Shown in pieces: positions 22,657-32,316 of a DNA stretch of 64,000 bases. A model generated the notes under the pieces. That model worked only from the letters and a program-made list of their open reading frames with translations. It had not been told where the DNA came from and did no database searches. The position numbers and the translations under genes were made by a program. Source of the DNA: Basidiobolus meristosporus CBS 931.73 (taxonomy: Eukaryota; Basidiobolomycota; Basidiobolomycetes; Basidiobolales; Basidiobolaceae); NCBI GenBank assembly GCA_002104905.1, contig MCFE01000063.1, positions 1 to 64,000 of the forward strand, read 5' to 3'. Position 1 is the stretch's first letter. Every line of letters begins with the position of its first letter.

Positions 22657-24235
22657 TTTGAATGGGGAACTTGATGAGGATATGTACATGGACTCTCCAT
22701 ATGTATTTGTTGGCCAGGATTATCCCTGTTTGGTCTGTAAGCTTAAAAAATCTCTAAATGGTCTCAAACAACTACCAAGACACTGGAATTGCAAGATAGA
22801 TACTTAAATGGTATCCCTCAGTTTCCAAAGAAGTACTGCTGACTACAGTATATACTATAAGTCAGATAGAGCAAATCCATATCTATCAGCTCTATGTATG
22901 AATTATTGTGTTTTAGTCACCAACAATCAACAAATATTGGATGATACTAAATCCAGCCTGTCCCAGGAGTTTAAAATGTCCAATCTAGGAGAGCTCAGTT
23001 ACTACTAAGGGACAAAGTCCTCTTCAGACAGAAGCACCCAGACCTTGACCCTAAGCCTGTCCAAGTGTGATTAAAATATAGTTGGGAAGTACCAAAAGGA
23101 AGACTGTAAACTGGCAGATACCCCATGTTCTAATTGTTAAGTTGTCACCTAAATATTTATGCTACTTGGTCACATAGATCTTATTCTGTGATTAGCATTC
23201 TGTGCTGACTATATCTCTTGCATAAATTGACTTGGGATATTTTCACTAAATCAGGTACCCAGATTATGACCTTTCAAAGTTGTCCAAAAGATCCCAATTT
23301 TTGCACATATACTCTTGGGACCTTCCTTAACAAATTCTACAAATTTGTATGCCTTAAATTGTCACAAGTATTAATACCATACTTTTGATAAGTGAATCTA
23401 CCAGTAAATATCATGTAAATCCTGTAGCTCCCCACATTACTTCCAATCTTCCTCAGAATACTGTAACACCCCAATGAAGACAAGCCTTTACTTGGACAGA
23501 ACTCAACCAAATCAAGAGAGCTTGATGCCATCTGAAAGCCTAGACCTCCCTTTCCAATCCATGGTTGACAGTTTGAAGTATATCATGCAAGGGACATGTC
23601 CAGATATTTATATTAAGTGGGAGTCTTTAGCCAGCACAATCAGAACTACGGATCTGATCATATTGCTGCAGTTGAGCAGATTTCTAGATGCTTAAAAGGA
23701 GCTGCTGATATCTGCCTAAGAACAGTTATAAGATTCAGAACATGACCTTGTAGTATACTCTGATGCTGGTTGGGGACAAAACTTAGAAGACAAAAGATAT
23801 AACACAGGAGATACCTTTCTTTAATGTCAAGGAGCAATTTCATGGAATTCAAGAAAGCAACTGACCATATTGCTTTCCACTACAAAGGCAGAGTGCATGG
23901 CACACTGTGAGGAAACAAAAAAAGCAATGTGTCAAAGAATGGTTTTAGAGACTTGGACTTATTTCAAGATAATTTAGGATATATACATTTGGGTAGGAAT
24001 CCAACATTTCATGCTAGCACTAAGCACATAGATACTAGATATCACTTCATACATAAAGCTATAGAGAATAGCTTAGTTAACTTAGTTTACTGGAAGATAA
24101 CTTGGTTGACTTATTTTACTATCCCACAAATGAAATGATTGCAGACATATTTGTCAGGCCATTAGCTAGAGACAAGTTTCAATATCTCAGATCACAATTG
24201 GGACAAGAGTATATGAGTATTTAATTCAGTGGGAG
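22657..24235 (+). pseudogene. decayed copia pol (reverse transcriptase to RNase H)
   Basis: Plus-strand remnant collinear with 27424-28655 of the intact element: NGELDED near 22661, KLKKSL, a broken YVDD region near 22900, QSMV then the RNase H part (SDAGWGQNLEDKR-like) and HASTKHIDTRYHF near 24010. Many stops and frame changes, and a solo LTR inserted at 23126. The 5' half of the element is missing. Ends in the polypurine tract GTGGGAG just before its 3' LTR at 24236. Confidence 0.85.
23126..23468 (+). repeat. solo copia LTR with target duplication CCCCA
   Basis: Begins TGTTCTAATTG and ends ACTGTAACA, 343 bases, diverged from the intact LTR. It interrupts the decayed pol and is flanked by CCCCA at 23121-23125 and 23469-23473. 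Removing it and one copy restores the alignment with the intact element. Confidence 0.85.
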
Positions 24236-24318
24236 TGTTGTAAAAGTTTTTAATTGAACCAAGACACTTACCTAACTTGGCCACTTAGATCATTACCTAC
24301 AAATCCTAGGGAATTCTG

Positions 24319-24668
24319 TGTTGTAAAAATTCGTATTTTCCACCTAAATATTCACCTAACTTAGTCACTTAGATCATCACCTTCAAATCCTAGAGAATAC
24401 TGACCAAATTCCTTGTCGGGATTTACTTAGAATATTTTCACCAAAATACCAAGTACCCAGAACATGAAAATTCTCAAAGTTGTCCAAACAGCCCCAAACT
24501 TTGCACACATGTTCTTGGGACCTTCCTTAACCTATTCTACGTGTTTGTAATGCCAAGACCATGTAAAAGTATAAATACTACTTTTACATTCAATAAATCA
24601 TTAAGTGAAAACTACATAATCTACTTGTTCTCCAAATCACTTCCAATATCTCCAAGACTCTTACAACA
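24319..24668 (+). repeat. 5' LTR
   Basis: 350 bases, TGTTGTAAAAATTCG to CTCTTACAACA. Contains TATAAATA at 24570-24577 inside an inverted repeat, and AATAAA about 20 bases further on, the usual promoter and polyadenylation parts of an LTR. Confidence 0.95.
24563..24587 (+). promoter_or_regulatory. TATA box within a perfect 9-bp inverted repeat in the LTR
   Basis: Arms GTAAAAGTA (24563-24571) and TACTTTTAC (24579-24587), with TATAAATA spanning the left arm and loop. The same structure is in the 3' LTR at 28900-28924 and in older copies near 21151 and 29390. Confidence 0.7.
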
Positions 24669-24680
24669 GGTTATGAGCCC
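24669..24680 (+). other. primer binding site for a half-tRNA-iMet primer
   Basis: GGTTATGAGCCC immediately follows the 5' LTR. Its complement, GGGCTCATAACC, is the anticodon arm of initiator tRNA-Met (CAT anticodon), not the acceptor end. This matches the internal-cleavage priming known for Drosophila copia and yeast Ty5. Confidence 0.75.
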
Positions 24681-26118
24681 CGAGCTGTCACTCTCTGCAA
24701 TGTCTACTACTGCTATTACTGGAATTTTTCCCTCTGCTGAAAAGTTGGATGGATCTAACTACCAAGTGTGGAAGGTGAAGATGAAGATGCTGCTGCAAGA
24801 AAGAGGCCTTTGGGATATTGTCATGGGAGAAGAATGCCCTCCTAAAAACGTGGGAGAGGAAGCCTTAAAGTACCAGAAGAAAGAACAAAGTGCCTTTAAC
24901 TGCATTTGCCTTAATGTCAAGGACAAATTGCTAATTCAATGCTCAAGAGCAAAAACGGCAAAGAATGCCTGGAAGGCATTAGAAGACACCTACCAGTCAT
25001 GTTCAGCTGCCAAGAAAATGTATCTGAGAAGAAAATTCTTTACTACAAAGATGCTGCCAGGAGAAGAAATGAAAAATCTAATTAACAGAATTACCCTGCT
25101 GGTAGATGAGATGGAATCTGTGGGCGTACCAACTACTGATGAGGATGTGATAGTTACCATCCTGAATAGCCTGACAGACGAGTTTCAGGGCCTTGTATCA
25201 GCCCTAGAGTCCAGAACTGAAGATTTGACCTTAAATTACGTATATGGAAGGCTCCTGGATGAAGAATTAAGAAAATCAAGCGCCAATAAGAAGGAAGAAG
25301 AAAATGCTTTAATAAGCAATGATAACCAACAAAGGAGGTACCCAAGACCCTACAAAGGCAACAACAACCTATTTTGCAACTACTGCAAAAGGAAAGGACA
25401 CACATCAGACCGGTGTTTCAAAAAGAGAGATTATCAGCAAAAGAAGCCTGAATATGGAAATGCTGCAACAACTGAAGATAGACTATTCATATCTGCACTA
25501 AATATGACCACAAACAAGGATTCTCAGACGTGGTATATTGACTCTGGAGCTTCTCAACACTTTACACACCAAAAAGAACTTTTTACCCAATATCAAGAAA
25601 TTCCAATTAAGAAGGTTTTCATGGGTGACGATAGAACACTTGATGCAGTGGGAGAAGGAACTATCCAAGTAAACCTTAGAAGCAGTGAAGGAAGCCATAC
25701 ACTGACCTTTAAAGAAGTACTCTATGTACCAGAAATAGCCAAGAACCTACTCTCTGTAAGCAAGGCCACAGCAGAAGGACTCAGTTTCAGTTTTGACAAT
25801 TCTGGATGCAGGATCACTGATCAAAATGGTGCTCATATTGCTTCGGGCATCAGAGATCAGAATCTATACAAGTTGACTTATATTCCATCATATTTGGAAG
25901 CCAATATAAGTAACTTAAATGAAGAAACACCAATGCTTTGGCACAGGAGATTTGGACACATCAATTTTGATTATTTGCGCAAAATGATCAAAGATCAGCT
26001 AATTTCTGGAGTGAAAATTGATCCCCCAGCTAATTTGGAGCACTGTGAAGCCTGCATATATGGGAAACAAGCCAGACAACCGTTCAAGAGCTCTGGGTTA
26101 ATCAAAACTAAGAAATAA
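24673..26118 (+). CDS. copia Gag, protease and start of integrase (481 codons to a TAA)
   Basis: First ATG 24673 lies inside the primer site; the next in-frame ATG is 24700. Gag has KLDGSNYQVWKVKMKMLL (gag-polypeptide family) and a CCHC zinc knuckle CNYCKRKGHTSDRC at residues about 235-248. The aspartic protease has WYIDSGASQHF with DSGA at about 290. The integrase zinc domain follows (LWHRRFGHINF then CEACIYGKQ, about 420-470). The frame then stops at TAA 26116-26118 between KTKK and LDLIHSDLCGP, a place where homologues read straight through. Confidence 0.9.
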   Translation: MSPELSLSAMSTTAITGIFPSAEKLDGSNYQVWKVKMKMLLQERGLWDIVMGEECPPKNVGEEALKYQKKEQSAFNCICLNVKDKLLIQCSRAKTAKNAWKALEDTYQSCSAAKKMYLRRKFFTTKMLPGEEMKNLINRITLLVDEMESVGVPTTDEDVIVTILNSLTDEFQGLVSALESRTEDLTLNYVYGRLLDEELRKSSANKKEEENALISNDNQQRRYPRPYKGNNNLFCNYCKRKGHTSDRCFKKRDYQQKKPEYGNAATTEDRLFISALNMTTNKDSQTWYIDSGASQHFTHQKELFTQYQEIPIKKVFMGDDRTLDAVGEGTIQVNLRSSEGSHTLTFKEVLYVPEIAKNLLSVSKATAEGLSFSFDNSGCRITDQNGAHIASGIRDQNLYKLTYIPSYLEANISNLNEETPMLWHRRFGHINFDYLRKMIKDQLISGVKIDPPANLEHCEACIYGKQARQPFKSSGLIKTKK

Positions 26119-28644
26119 TTAGATCTAATTCACTCAGATCTGTGTGGACCTATGCAAAATTTATCCTTAGGCGGGATGAAGTATTTAATCACTTTTATTG
26201 ATGATTATACAAGATACACATGGGTTTACTTCATGGAGAGAAAGGAAGAAGCTCTGTCTAAGCTCAGGGAGTTTAAAGCCATGGTGGAGAGAGAAACTGG
26301 TGAAAAAATCAAGAAAATACGCTCTGACAATGGTGGAGAATATACCTCAAAACTCTTCATCCACTTCTGCAAAATTCATGGGATAAAGCAAGAGACTACT
26401 GTACCATACTCCCCACAGCAAAATGGAGTAGCAGAACGAGCTAACAGATCAATAATTGATATGGCAAGATCTATGATCCATGATCAAAAATTATCCTATG
26501 ATTTTTGGGCGGAATCAGTTGCCACTGCTGTATATCTTAAAAATAGGAGTTATAACAGAATACTTCGTGATTCTACTCCATTTGAAGCATGGTATGGATA
26601 CAGACCAAGTGCAGAACATCTAAGAATATTTGGGTGTACAGCATATGCCAAAAAACTGGCCGGAAATCAGTCAAAATTTGAGCCAAAAAGTGTAAAATGC
26701 ATATTTTTGGGCTACTGCAATGAGAGTAAGGCATACAGACTCTACAATACCGAAGCAAAGAAGCTGATCAAGTCCAGGGATGTGTTGTTTGATGAAAATT
26801 CAAAATTTTCACAAAAAATGACATCAGATGATGACGAAAATTTGATCTCAAGTCCACCAATTGTCAGGATTGAATCAGAGCAAAACAATGAAAATTTTTT
26901 CACTCCAGAGGACTCTACAACCGTGGTTCAGCCAGAATCAGTGCCCAGGAATATCCCAGAAGTGATCATTCCAGTATCAAATGCCCGGAGATCCAATCGG
27001 ACAAGAAATAGCCCAAATTACTATATCAATGAGGGTACAAACTTAGCCTATGCCTATTCAGTCCATGTTGATGAACCCCAGACTGTAAAAGAGGCCCTAA
27101 ATAGCCCTCAGACGAAGTTTTGGAGATCTGCAATGACTGAGGAATATCAGGCCCTGATGGAAAATCAAACTTGGGACTTAGTCAAATTACCAATCAACCG
27201 AAAATCAATTGGATGCAGATGGGTCTTCAAGACAAAATACAAGGCTGATGGTACAATTGAAAGATACAAAGCAAGACTTGTAGCCAAAGGATACTCTCAA
27301 ACAAAAGGACTTGACTATACTGAGACCTTTGCACCGGTAGCCAAGTTTAATTCCATCAGATTAATATTGGCTATTGCAGCCAAATATAAGTTTTTTATTC
27401 ATCAAATGGATGTAAAAACTGCATTTTTGAATGGAGAACTTGATGAGGACGTGTATATGGACCAGCCTGATGGGTTTGTTGACCAAGATAACCCCCATTT
27501 GGTCTGCAAGCTTAAAAAGTCACTATATGGTCTCAAACAATCACCGAGAGCCTGGAATTGCAAGATAGATTCTTATTTGGAATCTTTGAGTTTCAAAAGG
27601 AGTAATGCTGACTATAGTATATACTATAAGCCAGATAGAGCAAATCCAGTTCTATTAGCTCTATATGTGGATGATCTTATTATAGCCGCCAATAACCTAG
27701 AAACATTGGAAGAGACTAAATCCAGCCTATCTAAGGAGTTCAAGATGTCCGATCTAGGAGAACTTAGTTACTACTTAGGGATTAAGTTCTCCATAGACAG
27801 AAGTACCCAGACTATTACCCTAAGCCAATCCAAGTATATTCAAGATATACTAAAGAAGTACAAAATGGAAGACTGTAAACCGGCAGCTACCCCAATGGAG
27901 ACAAACCTTAACTTGGTCAAAACTCAACCAAATCAAGAGAGCTTGGTGCCATCTGAAAGCCCTGACTTTCCTTATCAATCTATGGTCGGCAGTCTGATGT
28001 ATATCATGCTTGGAACACGTCCAGATATCTCATATTCAGTGGGAGTTGTCAGCCAACATAATCAGAATTATGGATCTGATCATATTGCAGCAGTTAAGCG
28101 GATTTTTAGATACCTAAAAGGAACTGCTGATATCTGCTTAAGATACACTTATAAGGATTCAGAACAGGATCTTGTGGGATACTCTGATGCTGATTGGGGA
28201 CGAAATTTAGAAGACAGAAGATCCACCACAGGATACACCTTTCTTTACTGTAAAGGAGCCATTTCATGGAATTCAAGAAAGCAACCAACCGTAGCACTTT
28301 CTACTACAGAGGCAGAGTATATGGCAGCCTGTGAAGCTACAAAAGAAGCAATGTGGTTAAGAAAGCTCTTTACAGATTTAGGCCTATGTCAAAAAACGCC
28401 TATTACTTTATTTCAAGATAATCAAGGATGTATACAATTAGGTAGAAATCCAACTTTTCATGCTAGAACCAAGCACATAGATATTAGACATCATTTCATA
28501 CGTGAAGCTATAGAGAATAACTTAGTTAGCTTAGTTTACTGTCCTACAGATGAAATGATTGCAGACATATTTACCAAACCATTAGCTAGAGACAAGTTTG
28601 AATATTTTAGGTCAAAATTAGGACTAGTCAGTATGAACATTTAG
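26119..28644 (+). CDS. copia integrase core, reverse transcriptase and RNase H
   Basis: Same frame as the upstream ORF, with first ATG at 26152. The integrase DDE residues are in FIDDYTRYTW, RSDNGGEY and QNGVAERANR. Reverse transcriptase has WVFKTKYKADG, MDVKTAFLNGELDEDVY and the catalytic LYVDDLI near 27660. RNase H has [17 protein letters not shown] and LFQDNQG, and ends [17 protein letters not shown]. No other break. If the TAA at 26116 is real, this part would need readthrough or be silent. Confidence 0.92.
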   Translation, partial: LDLIHSDLCGPMQNLSLGGMKYLITFIDDYTRYTWVYFMERKEEALSKLREFKAMVERETGEKIKKIRSDNGGEYTSKLFIHFCKIHGIKQETTVPYSPQQNGVAERANRSIIDMARSMIHDQKLSYDFWAESVATAVYLKNRSYNRILRDSTPFEAWYGYRPSAEHLRIFGCTAYAKKLAGNQSKFEPKSVKCIFLGYCNESKAYRLYNTEAKKLIKSRDVLFDENSKFSQKMTSDDDENLISSPPIVRIESEQNNENFFTPEDSTTVVQPESVPRNIPEVIIPVSNARRSNRTRNSPNYYINEGTNLAYAYSVHVDEPQTVKEALNSPQTKFWRSAMTEEYQALMENQTWDLVKLPINRKSIGCRWVFKTKYKADGTIERYKARLVAKGYSQTKGLDYTETFAPVAKFNSIRLILAIAAKYKFFIHQMDVKTAFLNGELDEDVYMDQPDGFVDQDNPHLVCKLKKSLYGLKQSPRAWNCKIDSYLESLSFKRSNADYSIYYKPDRANPVLLALYVDDLIIAANNLETLEETKSSLSKEFKMSDLGELSYYLGIKFSIDRSTQTITLSQSKYIQDILKKYKMEDCKPAATPMETNLNLVKTQPNQESLVPSESPDFPYQSMVGSLMYIMLGTRPDISYSVGVVSQHNQNYGSDHIAAVKRIFRYLKGTADICLRYTYKDSEQDLVGYSDADWGRNLEDRRSTTGYTFLYCKGAISWNSRKQPTVALSTTEAEYMAACEATKEAMWLRKLFTDLGLCQKTPITLFQDNQGCIQLGRNPTFHARTKHIDIRHHFIREAIENNLVSLVYCPTDEMIADIFTKPLARDKFEYFRSKLGLVSMNI

Positions 28645-28647
28645 CTG

Positions 28648-28655
28648 AGTGGGAG
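28648..28655 (+). other. polypurine tract
   Basis: AGTGGGAG directly before the 3' LTR; primer for plus-strand synthesis. The same GTGGGAG precedes the LTRs at 24236 and (minus strand) 63514. Confidence 0.8.
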
Positions 28656-29005
28656 TGTTGTAAAAATTCGTATTTTCCACCTAAATATTCACCTAACTTA
28701 GTCACTTAGATCATCACCTTCAAATCCTAGAGAATACTGACCAAATTCCTTGTCGGGATTTACTTAGAATATTTTCACCAAAATACCAAGTACCCAGAAC
28801 ATGAAAATTCTCAAAGTTGTCCAAACAGCCCCAAACTTTGCACACATGTTCTTGGGACCTTCCTTAACCTATTCTACGTGTTTGTAATGCCAAGACCATG
28901 TAAAAGTATAAATACTACTTTTACATTCAATAAATCATTAAGTGAAAACTACATAATCTACTTGTTCTCCAAATCACTTCCAATATCTCCAAGACTCTTA
29001 CAACA
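28656..29005 (+). repeat. 3' LTR
   Basis: 350 bases with no difference from the 5' LTR that I can see. Confidence 0.95.
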
Positions 29006-29145
29006 TTCTGAACAACTCCTTGTAGGCATTTACTTGGAATACTTTTGCCAAAACATCAGGTACCCAGACCATGAGGTTTCTCAAGTTTTCCAAACTACCC
29101 CAGACCTTGCACACCTGTACTACTGACCTTCCTAAGCACATTACA

Positions 29146-29494
29146 TGTTGTAAAAATTTGTAAATCCACCCAAATATTCACCTAGCTTAGTCACTTAGAT
29201 CATTACCTTCAAATCCTAGAGAATACTGACCAAATTCCTTGTTGGGATTTACTTAGAATATTTTCACCAAAATACCAGGTACCCAAAACATGAGAATTCT
29301 CAAAGTTGTCCAAACAGCCCCAAACTTTGCACACATGTTCTTGGTACCTTCCTTAACCTATTCTGCATGTTTGCTATGCCAAGACCAGGTAAAAGTATAA
29401 ATACTACTTTTACATTCAATAAATCATTAAGTGAAAACCACATAATCCACTTGTCCTCCCAATCACTTGCAATATCTCCAAGACTCTTACAAAA
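29146..29494 (+). repeat. solo copia LTR inside the older LTR
   Basis: TGTTGTAAAAATTTG to CTCTTACAAAA, 349 bases, close to the intact LTR. It separates the second and third pieces of the old 3' LTR. Flanks TTACA and TTATT are only a partial duplication, and the terminal CA has become AA. Confidence 0.75.
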
Positions 29495-29626
29495 TTATTT
29501 GCTTGTTTAGCAGGTACCATGTGAAAGTACAAGAACTACTTTTACACTCAATAAATCATGAAGTAAAAAAACACGTAGTATTTTCTTCTCCCAATCATTT
29601 TCAATATCTTCAAAATTCTTAGAACA

Positions 29627-30005
29627 CATCCAGCTGTTGAGCAGAGGGAAAACATCAGTCATACCAGTAGTGGACACTCTGGGTAGTGACTGCTTAGGGT
29701 TCATAAGATGTAGTAAGAGTTTTGGAGATATTGGAAGCAATGGGGAGAACAAGTAGATTATCTGGTATTTGCTTCAAGATTTATTGAATGTAAACGTAGT
29801 TTTTGTACTTTCACATGGTACTTGCGGAACATGCACATAATGTGCTTAGGAAGGTCTGAAGAACAGGTGTGCAAGGTCTGGGGTAGTTTGGACAATTTGA
29901 AAAACTTCATGCTCTGGGTACCTGATCTTTTGGTGAGAATTTTTTAAGTAAACCCTGACAAGAAATTTGACCAGAACTCACCAATATTTGTGGATAATGA
30001 TCCAA
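29627..30005 (-). mobile_element. fragment of a minus-strand copia element (LTR plus start of gag)
   Basis: 29709-30005 is a decayed minus-strand LTR. 29627-29708, read on the minus strand, resembles the primer-site and Gag start region (CTTATGAACCC then MNPKQSLPRVSTTGMTDVFP, like MSPELSLSAMSTTAITGIFP). Confidence 0.65.
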
Positions 30006-30021
30006 AAAAAGCATATAGTGT

Positions 30022-30105
30022 ATAAAGTGGTATTTGTAATTTTACATGATCTTGGCAAATCAATAAAGAGGTCTCAAGAACGTATGAGCAAAGTGCCTTG
30101 AGGCA
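30022..30105 (-). repeat. short LTR fragment, minus strand
   Basis: GTGGTATTTGTAATTTTACATG and GTCTCAAGAACGTATGAGC match the minus-strand LTR middle. This is the right edge of the retroelement nest. Confidence 0.5.
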
Positions 30106-30562
30106 TTGGCTCACACTGTATATTTTTCGAGTGTGATTAGTATCATCGATTAAATTGCTGATTACTAACCAATCTTTGGATTACCCAGCTATCCTCTGTA
30201 TGGTTTTGCACTGACACTATTTCAGCATTTTTCTTGTGCCCTAATCAAGTTCCAGTATGATGTACTTCATGCTTCCAAATACACCAAGCAACTATGATCC
30301 AATCAAATCTGATTATAGTATCAGATGATCCTATACGTCAATCAATAAATATCTAAAAAACCAATGACGAGTGCAGGTGATTGGGTCTCGTGATGAGTAC
30401 ATCCTACAACTTCGACTACGTAACCCCTAGTGACTGCATTAAATCCAGGTGTGAAGCCGCGTACATATTTAAGCTTGTGGGTCTACACATACAGTATTGT
30501 TCACCATTCTCCGCCGAAATCTATTCTCTCATCTACCTCGCCGTCTCAAGCACCAAAAAAGA
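30106..30562. other. PBI2 upstream region
   Basis: No gene. An 87-codon frame (30381-30644) runs through the intron of PBI2 and is discounted. Confidence 0.5.
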
Positions 30563-30871
30563 ATGTCCAGCAGTAAGTAACATGCCCCCCTACCTGTTGT
30601 TTCCCTTCGCTCACCACCACGGTTTCCAGCCGGCGACTATATAGTTATGTTCCATGAGGGTACCCCTCGCTCAGTCATCGACGAAGAAGTAAACAAAGTC
30701 CAATCCCAGGGTGGAACCATTAAGCATCGGTACGATTCTGGTATCTTTGGCTTTGCTGCGTCCATTCCTGACGACCACTTGACTGCGCTTAACGTATCTG
30801 AGCATGTAAAACTCATTGAACCTGACGGTGAGGTGACCACTTGTGCCAAAAACCTCGGCATCGGTAAATAA
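30563..30871 (+). CDS. PBI2: proteinase B inhibitor I9-type (83 aa)
   Basis: Cytosolic inhibitor of vacuolar subtilisin-like proteinase B; in yeast Pbi2 also takes part in vacuole fusion. The first exon is only 10 bases (30563-30572, MSS plus one base); the 57-nt intron has GTAAGT and TTCCAG; exon 2 is 30630-30871. The product follows the subtilisin-propeptide fold: GDYIVMFHEGTP (first strand), VIDEEVNKVQSQGG (helix), IKHRYDSGIFGFAASIP, DDHLTALNVSEHVKLIEPDGEVT. Length and pattern match yeast Pbi2, though the tail CAKNLGIGK replaces the usual ending. Confidence 0.9.
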
Positions 30872-31236
30872 ATTCAAATGTGTATATTCATACTCCATGG
30901 CGACATTCTTCCATTGTTGAGTCCTTTCAAGCACAATTTTTTACTGTCACATCATGTATAATGGATGCTAAAATAAATGTCTAATAGTATATAAACATAA
31001 ACTAGCAGAACGGCAAGCGCAATTGCCTGATCCACTCGATTACTAGCAATGGAGATAGTTGCAGTTTGTAGGATATTTTATTGGATATAAGAAAATATCG
31101 TTTATGTACAGGATCTGATTACATGAATTAATATGCAAAATTCTTTTCGTGGAAAGGAGCTGTGAATGGCAAGAACATGCGGATGAGGACAATATCCAAG
31201 TTAAGAATATATGTTAACTCCCCTAATAACGATTTC
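30872..31236. other. convergent intergenic spacer
   Basis: 365 bases of AT-rich 3' flanking sequence; contains AATAAATG near 30971 as a possible polyadenylation signal of PBI2. Confidence 0.5.
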
Positions 31237-32150
31237 TCATGAGCGGAATGGACCCCGGCTCAAGTCAAAGATTTGAAAATGCCCCGAAGACTTCACGAAG
31301 CAGAGTTCATCAGTCCCCAGGACAAACAAAATGTTGTTTATTTGACGCCCAGATATGTGAGATTTGAGCGAGATTGGTAAGATCAGGTTCTTGTTGCTGT
31401 TGCTGTAAGACACTATATACAACTGGAGGGGCAGGTTTAGTTCGAATGCTCCTTTTTGAATGATGCTTAAGACCTTACCTCTGTGCCGATTGCGTCATAC
31501 AATGCCAATATGCCTTTAAGCTGATTCAGAGCGGTGAAGTGGCACTGCGTTTTCAAGATGATGAATGGAGTCCTCAACCGGACAAGGCCAATGATATTTC
31601 TGATGGTGTCCAGGTATAACTCGGTGCACTTTGTCCAGTAGTTTTCGATAACAACGAGAATTCTCTTATCGTTTAGTTGGTACACCTCGACTACATGATG
31701 CATCCGTGTGTCGATTGGAATGGTCAAGGTGAAGAAGCTCACTTTGCCAAAGTCTTCTGACAGCTGTGACCTCCGATCACTGATGTCGTGTATGTAGTGC
31801 GAGAAGATTAGACATGGAGACACACGAAGATTATCATGATTCATAAACTCGATCAAAATGGCATCGTCATCCAAATTCCCGCATGCCTGCAAAGATCCAC
31901 TTTGGCTATGGGATGATCCGATGGCGTGAATGCCCGTGTCAACGCTGAAATTCTGCGAGCTGGAGCCATATATACTTCCTATGTTGTCTGGCGTGCTGCA
32001 CACGACTGATTGGAAGGGGCTCTGTTTGGATTCTGCCTTAGAGCCAAGATGAGAATGGCTGCTTCGCCGTTTTGGGGCGTTGGTGATGCCTCTGTGAAAT
32101 GATCCAAAATTAGGCAAACTAGCCTTGCGGGCGCTAAGTATTTCCATCAT
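31237..32150 (-). CDS. hypothetical protein (285 aa)
   Basis: Exon 1 32150-31479 and exon 2 31422-31237. The 56-nt intron (GTAAGG..CTCCAG, branch AACTAAAC) is phase 0; a tempting 27-nt alternative fails on phase. The first third is Ser-rich and basic (KRRSSHSHLGSK), probably disordered. The rest (about 95-285) looks like a compact alpha/beta domain with many Ile/Val/Phe strands (FFTLTIPID, ILVVIENYW, TPFIILKTQCHF, NNILFVLG) and no catalytic motif that I can identify. I do not recognise the family. A TATA box lies about 160 bases upstream. Confidence 0.7.
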
Positions 32151-32308
32151 TGAAGACGTGTTTTGAAGAGGGGGCTGATAATGGATACGAGCCTTGTGGT
32201 AATGCTGGCGAAAGAGTCCGCTTCAGGCAAAGTCAGAGATGGGCTTGAATGAGGTGAAAGCCGAGGTTGATAACACAGAGCACTAACGATAAGGGATCCA
32301 GCCAGCGT

Positions 32309-32316
32309 CTTTTATA
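32309..32316 (-). promoter_or_regulatory. TATA box of the 285-aa gene
   Basis: TATAAAAG on the minus strand, 159-166 bases before ATG 32150. Confidence 0.45.

Larger units (their letters stand above)
24319..29005 (+). mobile_element. complete Ty1/copia retrotransposon (4687 bp), one in-frame stop
   Basis: Two 350-bp LTRs (24319-24668 and 28656-29005) that look identical by eye, bounded by TG..CA and flanked by the 5-bp duplication TTCTG (24314-24318, 29006-29010). Internal order is primer site, gag, protease, integrase, reverse transcriptase, RNase H and polypurine tract, which is the copia (Pseudoviridae-type) order. Identical LTRs imply recent insertion. The single TAA at 26116-26118 is the only break seen in the coding frame. 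Confidence 0.97.
24236..29626 (+). repeat. 3' LTR of the older element, split by two later insertions
   Basis: The old LTR is present in three pieces: 24236-24318, 29006-29145 and 29495-29626. It starts TGTTGTAAAAG right after the polypurine tract of the decayed pol and ends CTTAGAACA. The first gap is filled by the complete element and the second by a solo LTR. Confidence 0.8.

Noticed and set aside
31452-31478. A 27-nt intron in the 285-aa gene
   Set aside because: Too short and out of phase; the 56-nt intron ending CTCCAG has a branch site and the right phase.
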